The position numbers and the translations under genes were made by a program. A DNA stretch of 15,148 bases from JAXDBV01 sp034678415 (GTDB taxonomy: Bacteria; Bacteroidota; Bacteroidia; Bacteroidales; VadinHA17): positions 1 through 15,148 of the forward strand of contig JAXDBV010000242.1 of NCBI GenBank assembly GCA_034678415.1. Reading direction: 5' to 3'. Below the pieces are notes generated by a model, which did no database searches, was not told the origin of the DNA, and worked only from the letters and a program-made list of their open reading frames with translations. Every line of letters starts with the position of its first letter. Position 1 is the first letter of the stretch. Below are positions 1 through 7,558 of the stretch, piece after piece.

Positions 1-321
1 GACCTGAGAAAGGAATACCAGAAGCAGTTCATCGAACTGATGAAGCAGTACCGGCAGGAGCTGGAGCCGAACCTGACCAGGGAACAGATAGAGAAGCTTA
101 CCACCAGGCCATGGATGCGCAAGGATTCGAGGCCGGCTGTACCACACGATTCCATGAAACCCCAGGAGTTTTACCGCAGGGGCCCGCGACCGCCGAAACC
201 GCATGACAGCACCGGCAGGGATGCGATGGATCCTCCTGCCGGAGAAAGCAGATGGCATAACGATTCCACATACCATGGGGGACCCCAGGATTATCCCATA
301 CCGGGAGGAATGTTCTTTTAA
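1..321 (+). CDS. C-terminal part of a small LTxxQ-motif, probably periplasmic, protein (5' end outside window)
   Basis: The frame is open from the first base to a TAA at 319-321, so this is the last 106 residues of a protein that begins upstream. The visible N-terminal third is a charged amphipathic helix (about residues 1-35) ending in NLTREQIEKL. An LTxxQ motif after a helix is typical of the Spy/CpxP group of small periplasmic chaperone or metal-sensing proteins, so that is the best guess, but the part that would show a signal peptide is missing. The remaining 70 residues are Pro-, Gly- and Arg-rich and probably disordered. They carry a recurring PHDS/PHDS/HNDS motif about every 25-30 residues. 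Function is not established. An unrelated helix-plus-tail protein would look the same. Confidence 0.6.
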   Translation, partial: DLRKEYQKQFIELMKQYRQELEPNLTREQIEKLTTRPWMRKDSRPAVPHDSMKPQEFYRRGPRPPKPHDSTGRDAMDPPAGESRWHNDSTYHGGPQDYPIPGGMFF

Positions 322-632
322 TGTGGATGTCAGCATTCGCCCGCTAAGTAGGGGAATATCTGTTACGACTAACAGGTGTGCGGAACCCCGCTGAGGTCAA
401 CGGGTAAAATCCGTGAGCCCCGCGATGAGGGAAAACACCATCAGCAGCAGAGATGACCGGTGCGGGGGACAGATAAACCCCTGAATGGGCACCGGTTATG
501 GATGATGGGATGGAATACGCGATGGATGCTGGCGGGGGAAAAATAGCTTCTCATCACCCGGATACAGCCCTGCCCGTGATGTTCCCTTTTCACCCCGAAC
601 CTTTTTAGTGATTGGATAAATCCCGGTTCTGA
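322..632. other. Gene-free stretch with inverted repeats; possible structured RNA
   Basis: No convincing reading frame lies in these 311 bases, which separate two convergent genes. Three nested or adjacent structures can be drawn on the plus strand. The first is a perfect 6-bp hairpin CTGTTA-CGAC-TAACAG at 360-375. The second is a hairpin with arms ACGG/CCGT around GTAAAAT at 400-414. The third is an 8-bp stem ACCGGTGC/GCACCGGT at 456-463 and 489-496, extended inside by GGGG/CCCC. In addition TAACAGGTGT (370-379) can pair with GCACCGGTTA (489-498) with one mismatch, closing the whole block. The rest of the stretch (about 500-632) shows nothing clear. Confidence 0.4.
370..498 (+). ncRNA. Candidate folded RNA, loosely cobalamin-riboswitch-like or intron-fragment-like
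   Basis: The 5' end AACAGGTG and 3' end CACCGGTT pair, as in the closing helix of cobalamin riboswitches. Between them lie a GCGG/CCGC hairpin and the string GTAAAATCCGTGAGCCCCGC. That string resembles the conserved GGTGAAATTCC...GCTGTCCCGC core of that riboswitch class. However, the canonical GGGAA and the B12-box are not recognisable, the element is short, and no plus-strand gene follows. The same core also resembles the start of some group II introns (GTGYG followed by a GGTGAAAGTCC-like hairpin), here directly behind a hairpin, but no domain V or maturase is visible. This is a weak call made by eye. Confidence 0.2.
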
Positions 633-1868
633 TCAGTCAAATTTCCGTTTCTGGAACCAGATATCGTGGAGGTTGAGATTGAGGTGAAGCATCGCGTACC
701 GGTCCCTGAACAAACCCCTCTGCGTGGTCCCATGGGTACCGAACTCAAATGCCACATCCACCATGCTCAGTGTCCTTTTTACAGGTAATCCCGCGCCAAT
801 GGTGATGGCTCTGGCATCTATAGGGGTATTGTTTATCACCATATAGGTTTTATGGTAACTGCCGCCTAGACGGAGAAAGAAATACTGGTATCCGTAATCG
901 GAGTATTTGCCCCGCTTCACATATTCGATTCCGAAGGAATACCTTTCTGAGTCACGGCTTCGCAGGTATGGATTGTCGAAATCCATGCCTGACCACAGCA
1001 TACGCTCATAATCGAACCCTGCGGTGAACCGGTTATTTTTGCTGATCATCAGTCCCAGTCCCATTTTTGCCGGAACGAAATACTCGATTCCGGATGCGTC
1101 CAGTTCAATAGTATCAATGTCGGAAACAAAGGTCATCTCGTTCACGGTGGTCAGATCTCGTTTACTGCTGAACACCATACCCAGGTTGCAGGTCCAGTCC
1201 TTCAGGGGGAGGGAATAGATCAGTCCATAATCCAGCATGAGGTTATTTACCCGGCTCGTCTTGATGACATCGAAATCCAGGAGCGATTTGTCGGCAAACA
1301 CCGCCGATTCCTCGTGTTTGATTGAACCGAAGAGATCGGTAACGTTTATTCCAAGAAAAAGATTCCTGAACGGTCTGACCGACGTTCCGACAAACGCTCT
1401 GGTAAGGCCGCCCGTACCGGAGAAATATTTTTGATAGGAGGTAAGAGTACCTTCAACGGTTGCCAGGGTACTGATCCTGTAATCGACAATGCTGAAAGGG
1501 ATGATTCCGGCGCTCATGGCCCACCAGCGGTTTATACGGAATCCGATCATGAGATAGCGGAAAGCGGCGTCAAAGGTGTGTTGCTTCTCGTCGGTGGTGG
1601 TATAATTGGAATATTTTCCATACAGTCCGAAATCGAAAATGAACCTGAGGCTGTCGATCCCGTTGTAGGAGGCAGGATTCATACAGGTGATGGAGGTGTT
1701 TGACAGGAGTGCGAGGCCCGTTCCTCCCATGCCCATTGAGCGTGACGTCCCTTCACTGACCAGCGTGCCAAGCCCGAAGAGGGTGTAAGGAGATGAACCC
1801 GCCTGGGAAAATCCCTTGCCGGACAACAGAAGAAATACCATGAACATCAAAACCACTTGTCGGTACAT
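633..1868 (-). CDS. Outer-membrane beta-barrel protein (FadL/porin-like, function unknown)
   Basis: 411 residues. A hydrophobic signal peptide (about residues 5-21, ending in KGFSQ) is followed by SSPYTLFGLGTL and then GMGGTGLAL, an opening common to Bacteroidota FadL-like or PorV-like barrels. The body alternates polar and hydrophobic residues in strand-length runs with many Tyr, Gly and Phe residues, for example in YQYFFLRLGGSYHKTYMVI and AITIGAGLPVK. This fits a monomeric barrel ending near the C-terminus with the strand MLHLNLNLHDIWF. The gene starts 10 bases after the DUF4270 stop, so the two are almost certainly cotranscribed. Barrels of this kind often carry hydrophobic solutes or help deliver partner lipoproteins; neither role is proven here. 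No type IX secretion C-terminal domain is seen. Confidence 0.75.
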   Translation of the reverse strand: MYRQVVLMFMVFLLLSGKGFSQAGSSPYTLFGLGTLVSEGTSRSMGMGGTGLALLSNTSITCMNPASYNGIDSLRFIFDFGLYGKYSNYTTTDEKQHTFDAAFRYLMIGFRINRWWAMSAGIIPFSIVDYRISTLATVEGTLTSYQKYFSGTGGLTRAFVGTSVRPFRNLFLGINVTDLFGSIKHEESAVFADKSLLDFDVIKTSRVNNLMLDYGLIYSLPLKDWTCNLGMVFSSKRDLTTVNEMTFVSDIDTIELDASGIEYFVPAKMGLGLMISKNNRFTAGFDYERMLWSGMDFDNPYLRSRDSERYSFGIEYVKRGKYSDYGYQYFFLRLGGSYHKTYMVINNTPIDARAITIGAGLPVKRTLSMVDVAFEFGTHGTTQRGLFRDRYAMLHLNLNLHDIWFQKRKFD

Positions 1869-1878
1869 AGGGGAGATA

Positions 1879-3204
1879 TTACAGGTTCAGATAGTATATC
1901 CTTAGTTTGGCTGATGTGCGGGCCGCATCCACCACAAGTTTGCTGAACGTGGTACGGTTCTTTGCCGGAGGAACCGTGACCATCAGCCCGTGTGTCGAGT
2001 CATAGTAAGAATCATACAGTTCGGCCAGCAGGAAATAAGTGACATCCACACTGAAATAGGAGTCTTCATGGTAGATGGCATCGACCACCCTGTTGAAGTA
2101 AACCGCTTTTCCGTCCAGTCCGATTAACTGGTTTCCAACGGTGTTGTTCCTGTCGGTTTCATAAATGGACAGGTCACTGATCAGTTCACCACCCTTGTAG
2201 CTCGTTTTTTCAGGTTTAAAAACAAGGGTTGCCTTCAGGATTGCTCCCCTGGGCATCAGGATCTCCCCCAGCGTGGGGAATTGTACCTTCATCACGAGAC
2301 TAATGCCACCCAGGATAAATGATTTGTTCCCCGTCTGTGCCGAGGGAACGGCTGTTTTCTGTTGCTGCACCGGCGCCAGATCCGTGAGGGAAAAGTCGTG
2401 TTCAATACGGTTGAACTGGGTTGAAATACCTGATAACGGTAAATTCAGGCAGATCATGGATTGAGATGCACCCTCGCGGTGACAGTATATCCTCAGCTTC
2501 AGCGAGTCGGTATGTGCCGTATAGCCCAGAATGGAAGAACTGTGGCTGTCATCGGGAGAGACCACGATACCATTGAAGTGGCTGGCAATGAATTCGTCGG
2601 AGGTCAGGTCGGTGTTTATCTTGAGCGTGTTATGGATCAGCAATCCAATATCATTGTCCAGGAGTATCCGCACTGAATCCCTTGTCCCGGGCCTTGGAAG
2701 GAAAGAGACACTGCCAATGGATTCCGGATAGGTGCTGAACGCCGAGGTGTTGTATAGATACCCGTTATCGTTCAGTTTTATCGGTTCACTCAGCCTGCGT
2801 AAATGAAGGGTGGTTGCCTGAGTGGTGTCACCGTAATGGTATCCTGAGTAAATCATAACCAGCGCAGCCGAATCATATACATCGGTGGGCAGGATGACAT
2901 CGGTGTTGGGTAATCCCAGGCTGAAATAGCTCTCTGCCTTAATTTTCCCGAAAATGCTATCTTCATAGTATCCTGACAGTATCACCCCGGTTCCTGATGT
3001 GACGACTGAGTCGATGATCACGGTGGAAAGCGCCACGGTGAAGGTGTCAATCATGCTGAGGCGTGTATCCGATTCAACAAAACGGTTTCCCATCGTGAAC
3101 TCGTTATCCTTGCTGCAGGAGTAAAACAGGAGGATCATGGCGGTCATTATACCAAAACCGCCCCTCCAAACGTTAACATTCCGTAACTTGCACTTTCTTG
3201 CCAT
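1879..3204 (-). CDS. DUF4270 family lipoprotein
   Basis: 441 residues. The N-terminus has Arg/Lys residues, a hydrophobic stretch (about 16-28) and a lipobox FYSC with Cys30, so it is a predicted lipoprotein. Cys30 is followed by SKDNE, an acidic string resembling the Bacteroidota surface-export signal, so the protein may face outward. The segment GYYEDSIFGKIKAESYFSL (about 78-96) matches the pattern of DUF4270 proteins, in which a short G-x-Y-x-D-x-x-FG motif begins the mature domain. The rest is beta-rich, with repeated carbohydrate-binding-module-like strands. Its function is unknown. It is the first gene of a two-gene unit with the beta-barrel downstream, and its 5' end faces the kelch lipoprotein gene across a 272-base intergenic region. 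The start ATG places a normal signal peptide directly at the N-terminus. Confidence 0.8.
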   Translation of the reverse strand: MARKCKLRNVNVWRGGFGIMTAMILLFYSCSKDNEFTMGNRFVESDTRLSMIDTFTVALSTVIIDSVVTSGTGVILSGYYEDSIFGKIKAESYFSLGLPNTDVILPTDVYDSAALVMIYSGYHYGDTTQATTLHLRRLSEPIKLNDNGYLYNTSAFSTYPESIGSVSFLPRPGTRDSVRILLDNDIGLLIHNTLKINTDLTSDEFIASHFNGIVVSPDDSHSSSILGYTAHTDSLKLRIYCHREGASQSMICLNLPLSGISTQFNRIEHDFSLTDLAPVQQQKTAVPSAQTGNKSFILGGISLVMKVQFPTLGEILMPRGAILKATLVFKPEKTSYKGGELISDLSIYETDRNNTVGNQLIGLDGKAVYFNRVVDAIYHEDSYFSVDVTYFLLAELYDSYYDSTHGLMVTVPPAKNRTTFSKLVVDAARTSAKLRIYYLNL

Positions 3205-3299
3205 GAGCGATATCGGACATCATTCAGTTAAACCTACAGGTCTCAGGCGTATCCGCCGGAGCCAAAAAAACAGAGCATTTGTACCCTGTTTAGTTTTGA

Positions 3300-3335
3300 C
3301 AAAAATAACTATATTAGCGACATTTCTTACAAAAA
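3300..3335 (-). promoter_or_regulatory. Putative Bacteroidota-type promoter for the DUF4270 gene
   Basis: Read on the minus strand, TATTTTTG (3307-3300) fits the TAnnTTTG -7 element, and TTTTTG (3335-3330) lies 22 bases upstream as a possible -33 element, slightly wider than the usual 19-21. It lies about 95 bases before the DUF4270 start in an A/T-rich intergenic region. A/T richness makes chance matches likely. Confidence 0.35.
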
Positions 3336-3476
3336 GAAATATTAATGATTGTTAATACCTGAAGGCAGGATATAAAAATATTTCATCCATAGTGCAGGTT
3401 TATTGATCTGTATTAATTGTAATTTCGCTTGTTGACGAGCCGTAAAAAAAAAGTGAGTAGGAATCAATTTTAAACA

Positions 3477-4499
3477 ATGATGAAAAAAAATGTAATTAGT
3501 TTACTGAATAAGCTGTTGCTTGCTACTGTTCTTTCCCTTGTGGTGGTTGCCTGTCTTAAGGATGATGATGAAGAAGATCTCATCGGCAACTGGGTTGAAC
3601 TATCAGATTTTGAAGGTGTTCCAAGAAGTGATGCCGTAGGGTTCGCTATAGGTGATAAAGGATATGTGGGAACGGGATATGACGGATCGGAGAGGCTGAA
3701 CGATTTCTGGGAATACGATGCCGTACGTGACACATGGATCCAAAAAGCCAGTTTGCCGGGAATTGCCAGAAACGGCGCCGTGGGATATGGTACCGACAGC
3801 AAAGGGTATCTGGGTACAGGGTATGATGGTATCAACAGACTGAAGGATTTTTATGAATACGATCCTGTGGAGAATGCCTGGACTCAAACAAGCGATTTTG
3901 AGGGTACCCCTCGCTATGGTGCGATCTGCTTCGCTATAAATAATAAGGTATACATCGGTGCAGGATATGACGGGAAATTTCTGAAGGATTTCTGGGAATA
4001 TAACCCTGACAATGACACATGGACACAAAAAACAAGCATCGGTGGTAGCCAGCGGAGGGATGGAGTTGGATTTGTCATCAACGGTAAAGGTTACGTGTGT
4101 ACAGGCGTTGATAATGGTGTGTATGAAGATGATATGTGGGAATACACTCCCGAAACGGATACCTGGACCAAGATGAGAGACATCGCTAACGTGTCGGAAG
4201 AAAAGTATGACGATGAGTACCTGAATATTATCGGTATCAACAAAGTGGCCTTTTCCGTTGGTGGGAAAGGGTATCTGGCCACTGGCGGTCAATCTACCAC
4301 CGGTTCCACCGTGTGGGAATATAATCCGGTTACCGACCTGTGGAAGCTAAAGACCGCGTTCGAGGGTACGGAACGTATTGAAGCCGTTGCTTTTGCGATA
4401 GGTAACCGCGGGTACATAACTACCGGCCGCAGCAGCAGTTATTATTTTGATGACCTGTGGGGCTTCGATCCGGATGAAAAACATAATCTCTACGACTAG
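3477..4499 (+). CDS. Kelch-repeat beta-propeller lipoprotein, probably surface exposed
   Basis: 340 residues. A Lys-containing N-terminus and hydrophobic helix lead to the lipobox VVAC (Cys26). Directly after it stands LKDDDEED, a strong match to the Lys-plus-acidic surface-export signal of Bacteroidota lipoproteins. The mature part contains six kelch-type repeats starting at about residue 38. Each has a Trp start, an R..AV.FAI region, GKGYVGTGYDG-like glycines and an FWEYDP..DTW end. Six such units would close a six-bladed propeller. Repeat 5 is degenerate and carries an insertion (about residues 237-255). No catalytic residues are evident. N-acetylneuraminate epimerase and galactose oxidase share the fold, but this protein could simply bind a ligand or partner. 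It overlaps the DUF4907 gene downstream. Two ATG codons in tandem open the frame; either could be used. Confidence 0.85.
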   Translation: MMKKNVISLLNKLLLATVLSLVVVACLKDDDEEDLIGNWVELSDFEGVPRSDAVGFAIGDKGYVGTGYDGSERLNDFWEYDAVRDTWIQKASLPGIARNGAVGYGTDSKGYLGTGYDGINRLKDFYEYDPVENAWTQTSDFEGTPRYGAICFAINNKVYIGAGYDGKFLKDFWEYNPDNDTWTQKTSIGGSQRRDGVGFVINGKGYVCTGVDNGVYEDDMWEYTPETDTWTKMRDIANVSEEKYDDEYLNIIGINKVAFSVGGKGYLATGGQSTTGSTVWEYNPVTDLWKLKTAFEGTERIEAVAFAIGNRGYITTGRSSSYYFDDLWGFDPDEKHNLYD

Positions 4500-4836
4500 G
4501 ACTACTGTCATCCTGTCTGTCCTTCTCCTGGTTGTCGTTTTTGTACTGTTTGTCCGTCCCGGCAATCGCCGGGGAACACGGTTATATGAGCTGAAAATTG
4601 AGAAATCAGGGGACGGATGGGGTTATGATATCTACAGGAACAATACCCTGTATATCCGCCAGACTTGCATCCCGGTGATCCCGGGGAACCGGTCCTTCAC
4701 CAACAGGCGATCAGCCAGGAAAACGGGGAAGATCGTGCTGGAACGGCTTCGCACAAACCGGTCACCTGCCCTTACCCGTGAAGACCTGTATTCCACAGGC
4801 GCGATACCCCGGGATTCTTTAACAAATGGCCGGTAA
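4474..4836 (+). CDS. DUF4907 family membrane-anchored protein
   Basis: 120 residues when started at the ATG inside the kelch gene's last codons (26-base overlap in another frame). An upstream in-frame ATG at 4447 would add nine residues before this point and seems less likely, because the chosen start gives a compact N-terminus leading into a single hydrophobic helix (about 11-27). The following domain has GWGYDIYRNNTLYIRQ (about 48-63), IPVIPGNRSF (67-75) and ARKTGKIVLERL (81-92). This is the typical DUF4907 pattern of a Gly-Trp-Gly-Tyr strand, an I-P-x-x-x-G-x-x-F loop and a helix. The function of DUF4907 is unknown. Its pairing with a kelch lipoprotein recurs, as far as I recall, in Bacteroidota, which suggests a joint role. 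The helix is most simply read as an anchor with the domain in the periplasm. Confidence 0.75.
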   Translation: MKNIISTTRTTVILSVLLLVVVFVLFVRPGNRRGTRLYELKIEKSGDGWGYDIYRNNTLYIRQTCIPVIPGNRSFTNRRSARKTGKIVLERLRTNRSPALTREDLYSTGAIPRDSLTNGR

Positions 4837-4855
4837 GAGACCAGTATACCGGCCA
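4827..4855. terminator. Inverted repeat between convergent genes, possible bidirectional terminator
   Basis: TGGCCGGTA (4827-4835) and TACCGGCCA (4847-4855) form a perfect 9-bp stem with an 11-base loop. It overlaps the stop codon of the DUF4907 gene and lies between it and the convergent TPR gene. No T-run follows on either side, so it is not a classical intrinsic terminator; it may be a mRNA 3'-end structure. Confidence 0.35.
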
Positions 4856-5011
4856 GGCCGGTGGTACTGTCATTAGTGATGAATCATTAACTCCGGACGG
4901 TATCCATGAGAAGCATGGTACTACCAGTATGACTGAAGGGCAAACACTCATTGCTCTTTTATCGCGGGGAAACACCCCGAAGAGCCGACAGGACAAAACA
5001 ATACAGTATTC

Positions 5012-7249
5012 TTATTTCAGCTGAAACTGTAAATAATCCAGGATTATGGGCAGCTCCTCAGGATCCATCCCGTTGATTGTCAGGTATTCCTTGTCGTCCC
5101 AGTATATCTGCACGAACTCGTTGATATTGATCTTCCCTTTGAGAATGGCCATCCTGTAATATTCAACAGCCTGTTTCCTGTTGCCCATGCACCATTCCAC
5201 ATGCCCCCGGTTGATATAGTCATATTTCGTCACGGGAGTCTCAAACAGCTTTTCGAAATACTTTGCTGATTGCTTCAGGTTCCCCTGGGCAAAGTAACAC
5301 CAGGCAATGGGACGCAGCACCTTGGTGTTCCCGGGATCAAGATATTCCACCCTGAAATACCGCTGAAGGGCTTTTTCATAATCCTCCAGATCGAGGTAAC
5401 ACCGCCCGATGGAAGTCTGGATAAACAGGTTGTCGGGATCCAGCTTTTCCGCTTCCAGGTAATACGTGAGAGCATCGGAGGGCTGTTTGAGATACCGGTA
5501 ACAGGTACCGATCTTTTTCAGACTCCATAGCTTGTTCGTATCAAAAAGCTCCGCTTTCCTGTAATAGTCCAGTGCCTGGCTATAACGTCCGAGCTTCTGG
5601 AAACAGAAAGCGATCTTCTCAATGATCTCGGCCGACTCGTTAATCTTTTTCTCATAAAGATTGAGGTATATCTCCAGAGCCTCTTCGTAATGATCCTTGT
5701 CAAGGAAATAATCGGCAATATTCTTTGATATGGTGTGATCATCCACTAGTTTCCGGAAGAAATGGGAATGGTACAGGTCAAGGCGACCACGGAAAATATC
5801 ATGGAATTCCCTTTTGTTCGGGAATAGCTTGAAAAACCTGTACAGGTCCTGTATGTATTGCCTGAAGTAGGTTCTGGAACTCCTGTTGGTATCAATCACC
5901 TCCTCATCGGCTGCCATCTCGTTCATCCCTTCCATCTCTGCGGCAAACAGTTTCAGCAGTAATGACTTTTGCATCTGGGGCATCTGCCGGATGTTAAGGC
6001 AGAAGGAATACTTGTCGGAATTGCACAGGAAGCCGGTGTTGTATAACCCATCAATGAAAGCATGTTTATCAAACGAGGGATCTTCCTGGCTCAGGGCTTC
6101 ATCAATCAGGTCATTTTCAGGATAGAAAGGCAGGAACCAATGGCTGATATCCCTGAAAAAATCGAAATGCTTGAGCATGGCAAAAGCCGACATGAACACG
6201 TCCGCCCCTTCCAGTTGCAGCTTAGAAAATTCCTCCATTTTGCTGTAAAACCCTTCGGATTCCCCGAACACCTTCTCCCACTTGGGATTCTTGTCTTCCA
6301 GGAAATCTTCCGCGACCAGATTATCCAGATCGAGCTTATCCTGCAGGTTAGGCTTCAGCTTAGCCATTTCGGGAATGATCTCCTCCTGCAACCTCTGCGA
6401 TATCTTTTCCGTGTCTTTTGAACGGATGATCTGCAGGATGATCATTTCAACATCTTTCTTTATCCCTTTCCTCTCAGCGAGAGCCTCCAGGCGCTTTTCC
6501 ACCTTCGGCAGAAAGGGAAGCCACTTGTCATACCGGTATAGTCCGAGGATAAGCCCTACCAGTGCACGCTGCCATACCTGCTCTTCCTCCGTTTCCAGGA
6601 ATGTGAACAGGGCGAAAAGCTTGTTTTCATCGAAGAACCTGAGCAGTGACAAGGTGACAGCACTGGTGAATATGCTCCGTTCATACCAGGTGAAGTGATC
6701 ACGGTTGAGGATAGTGGTCAGCAGTTCCGCTTCAGCGTCACGGTACCGGTCGGTAAGCCAGAGGTGATGGAAGATCTTTTCCTGTAACTCCCTGTGTTTC
6801 TTCGTTCTTGCCTTGTAAGCCTCCTCGTGAAGGCTCATATCCTCTTTGAGTATCTGGTCTAGCTCCTTCTTGAAACTGAGATCTTCCATCTTCTCAACAA
6901 TAGTGTGCCCGGTGAGACGCTGTTCCTTCTCGATCTCCTTCTTGAGCCAATAGGTATGCCACCCCGATTCCCCTGCAAGGACATTCTCCCTTGTCTCCTG
7001 TGAAAGCAACAGGATTGAAAGTAACAGATGGTTATATATACGCTGCCTTTCCGGGTCACGTATCCCTTCAATGGTGTACTTCAGCATGTTCTCGTAGGTC
7101 TCCTGAAGATCCTCTATCTGTGACCGGTAATCGGCCTGCTTCGACATAACCACCATCTCACTCAGCACCTCAAGGGCATTCTTTACCCTCTTCTTCGATA
7201 CCAGGTCGTATACCTGTTGATCTTTTTCTATGATCACTCGTATGTGCAT
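5012..7249 (-). CDS. Large TPR-repeat protein, cytoplasmic, function unknown
   Basis: 745 residues when started at MHIRVIIEKDQQ. The frame stays open for 18 more residues to an ATG at 7303, but that extension (MTGISAGRNTADLS) is unlike the rest and the shorter start looks more natural. There is no signal peptide. About residues 1-500 are helical and rich in Leu, Glu and Lys without a named domain. A tail of four or five tetratricopeptide repeats (about 513-705) follows, with the typical patterns YSQALDYYRKAELFD, PSDALTYYLEAEKLDPDN, YEKALQRYFRVEYLDPGN and LKQSAKYFEKLFE. TPRs build protein-binding superhelices, so this is probably a scaffold. Proteins of this layout are known in Bacteroidales, but I recall no function. 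It is flanked by a convergent gene and a 309-base gap, so it appears to be a single-gene transcript. Confidence 0.8.
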   Translation of the reverse strand: MHIRVIIEKDQQVYDLVSKKRVKNALEVLSEMVVMSKQADYRSQIEDLQETYENMLKYTIEGIRDPERQRIYNHLLLSILLLSQETRENVLAGESGWHTYWLKKEIEKEQRLTGHTIVEKMEDLSFKKELDQILKEDMSLHEEAYKARTKKHRELQEKIFHHLWLTDRYRDAEAELLTTILNRDHFTWYERSIFTSAVTLSLLRFFDENKLFALFTFLETEEEQVWQRALVGLILGLYRYDKWLPFLPKVEKRLEALAERKGIKKDVEMIILQIIRSKDTEKISQRLQEEIIPEMAKLKPNLQDKLDLDNLVAEDFLEDKNPKWEKVFGESEGFYSKMEEFSKLQLEGADVFMSAFAMLKHFDFFRDISHWFLPFYPENDLIDEALSQEDPSFDKHAFIDGLYNTGFLCNSDKYSFCLNIRQMPQMQKSLLLKLFAAEMEGMNEMAADEEVIDTNRSSRTYFRQYIQDLYRFFKLFPNKREFHDIFRGRLDLYHSHFFRKLVDDHTISKNIADYFLDKDHYEEALEIYLNLYEKKINESAEIIEKIAFCFQKLGRYSQALDYYRKAELFDTNKLWSLKKIGTCYRYLKQPSDALTYYLEAEKLDPDNLFIQTSIGRCYLDLEDYEKALQRYFRVEYLDPGNTKVLRPIAWCYFAQGNLKQSAKYFEKLFETPVTKYDYINRGHVEWCMGNRKQAVEYYRMAILKGKININEFVQIYWDDKEYLTINGMDPEELPIILDYLQFQLK

Positions 7250-7558
7250 ATCGCTTTTTACTGACAAATCAGCAGTATTCCTGCCTGCGGATATACCGGT
7301 CAATAATCAGACCATGTTTACCCGTGGCAGAAAAAATCCTCACACGAGTCCATTTTCCTTTATCGTATCTGTCATTGTTGGTACATCCGATCAGACCCTC
7401 CGGATGATCTGCTCAGGCTATCCTACCCATTGTCGGTTACCATACATCCATATCGTTCACCTTCCAATAGCCGATACCTGGTATGACAATATATGCAGCT
7501 CAGCCGGTAATAAAGGGAATCGCTGCCTCCACAGCCATAGTCTTAATGTTCTTGTACA
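7250..7558. other. Gene-free stretch upstream of the TPR gene
   Basis: These 309 bases lie between the TPR gene start and the end of the reductase gene, both on the minus strand. An open frame crosses part of it on the plus strand but its product has no recognisable pattern and overlaps both neighbours, so I treat it as noise. No clear TAnnTTTG element, hairpin or RNA gene was found. The TPR promoter should lie here. Confidence 0.5.

Noticed and set aside
370..498. Firm call of a functional cobalamin riboswitch
   Set aside because: GGGAA and the B12-box are not recognisable, the element is short, and there is no gene downstream on the same strand; kept only as a weak candidate RNA.
3470..3835. 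Minus-strand frame with repeated SYPVPxYPL-like peptides
   Set aside because: The repeats are the reverse reading of the Gly/Tyr-rich kelch units, not a real protein.
3603..4292. Long open frame (229 codons) on the minus strand inside the kelch gene
   Set aside because: It is antisense to a clear six-repeat lipoprotein gene; its repeated pattern mirrors the kelch repeats and it has no domain.
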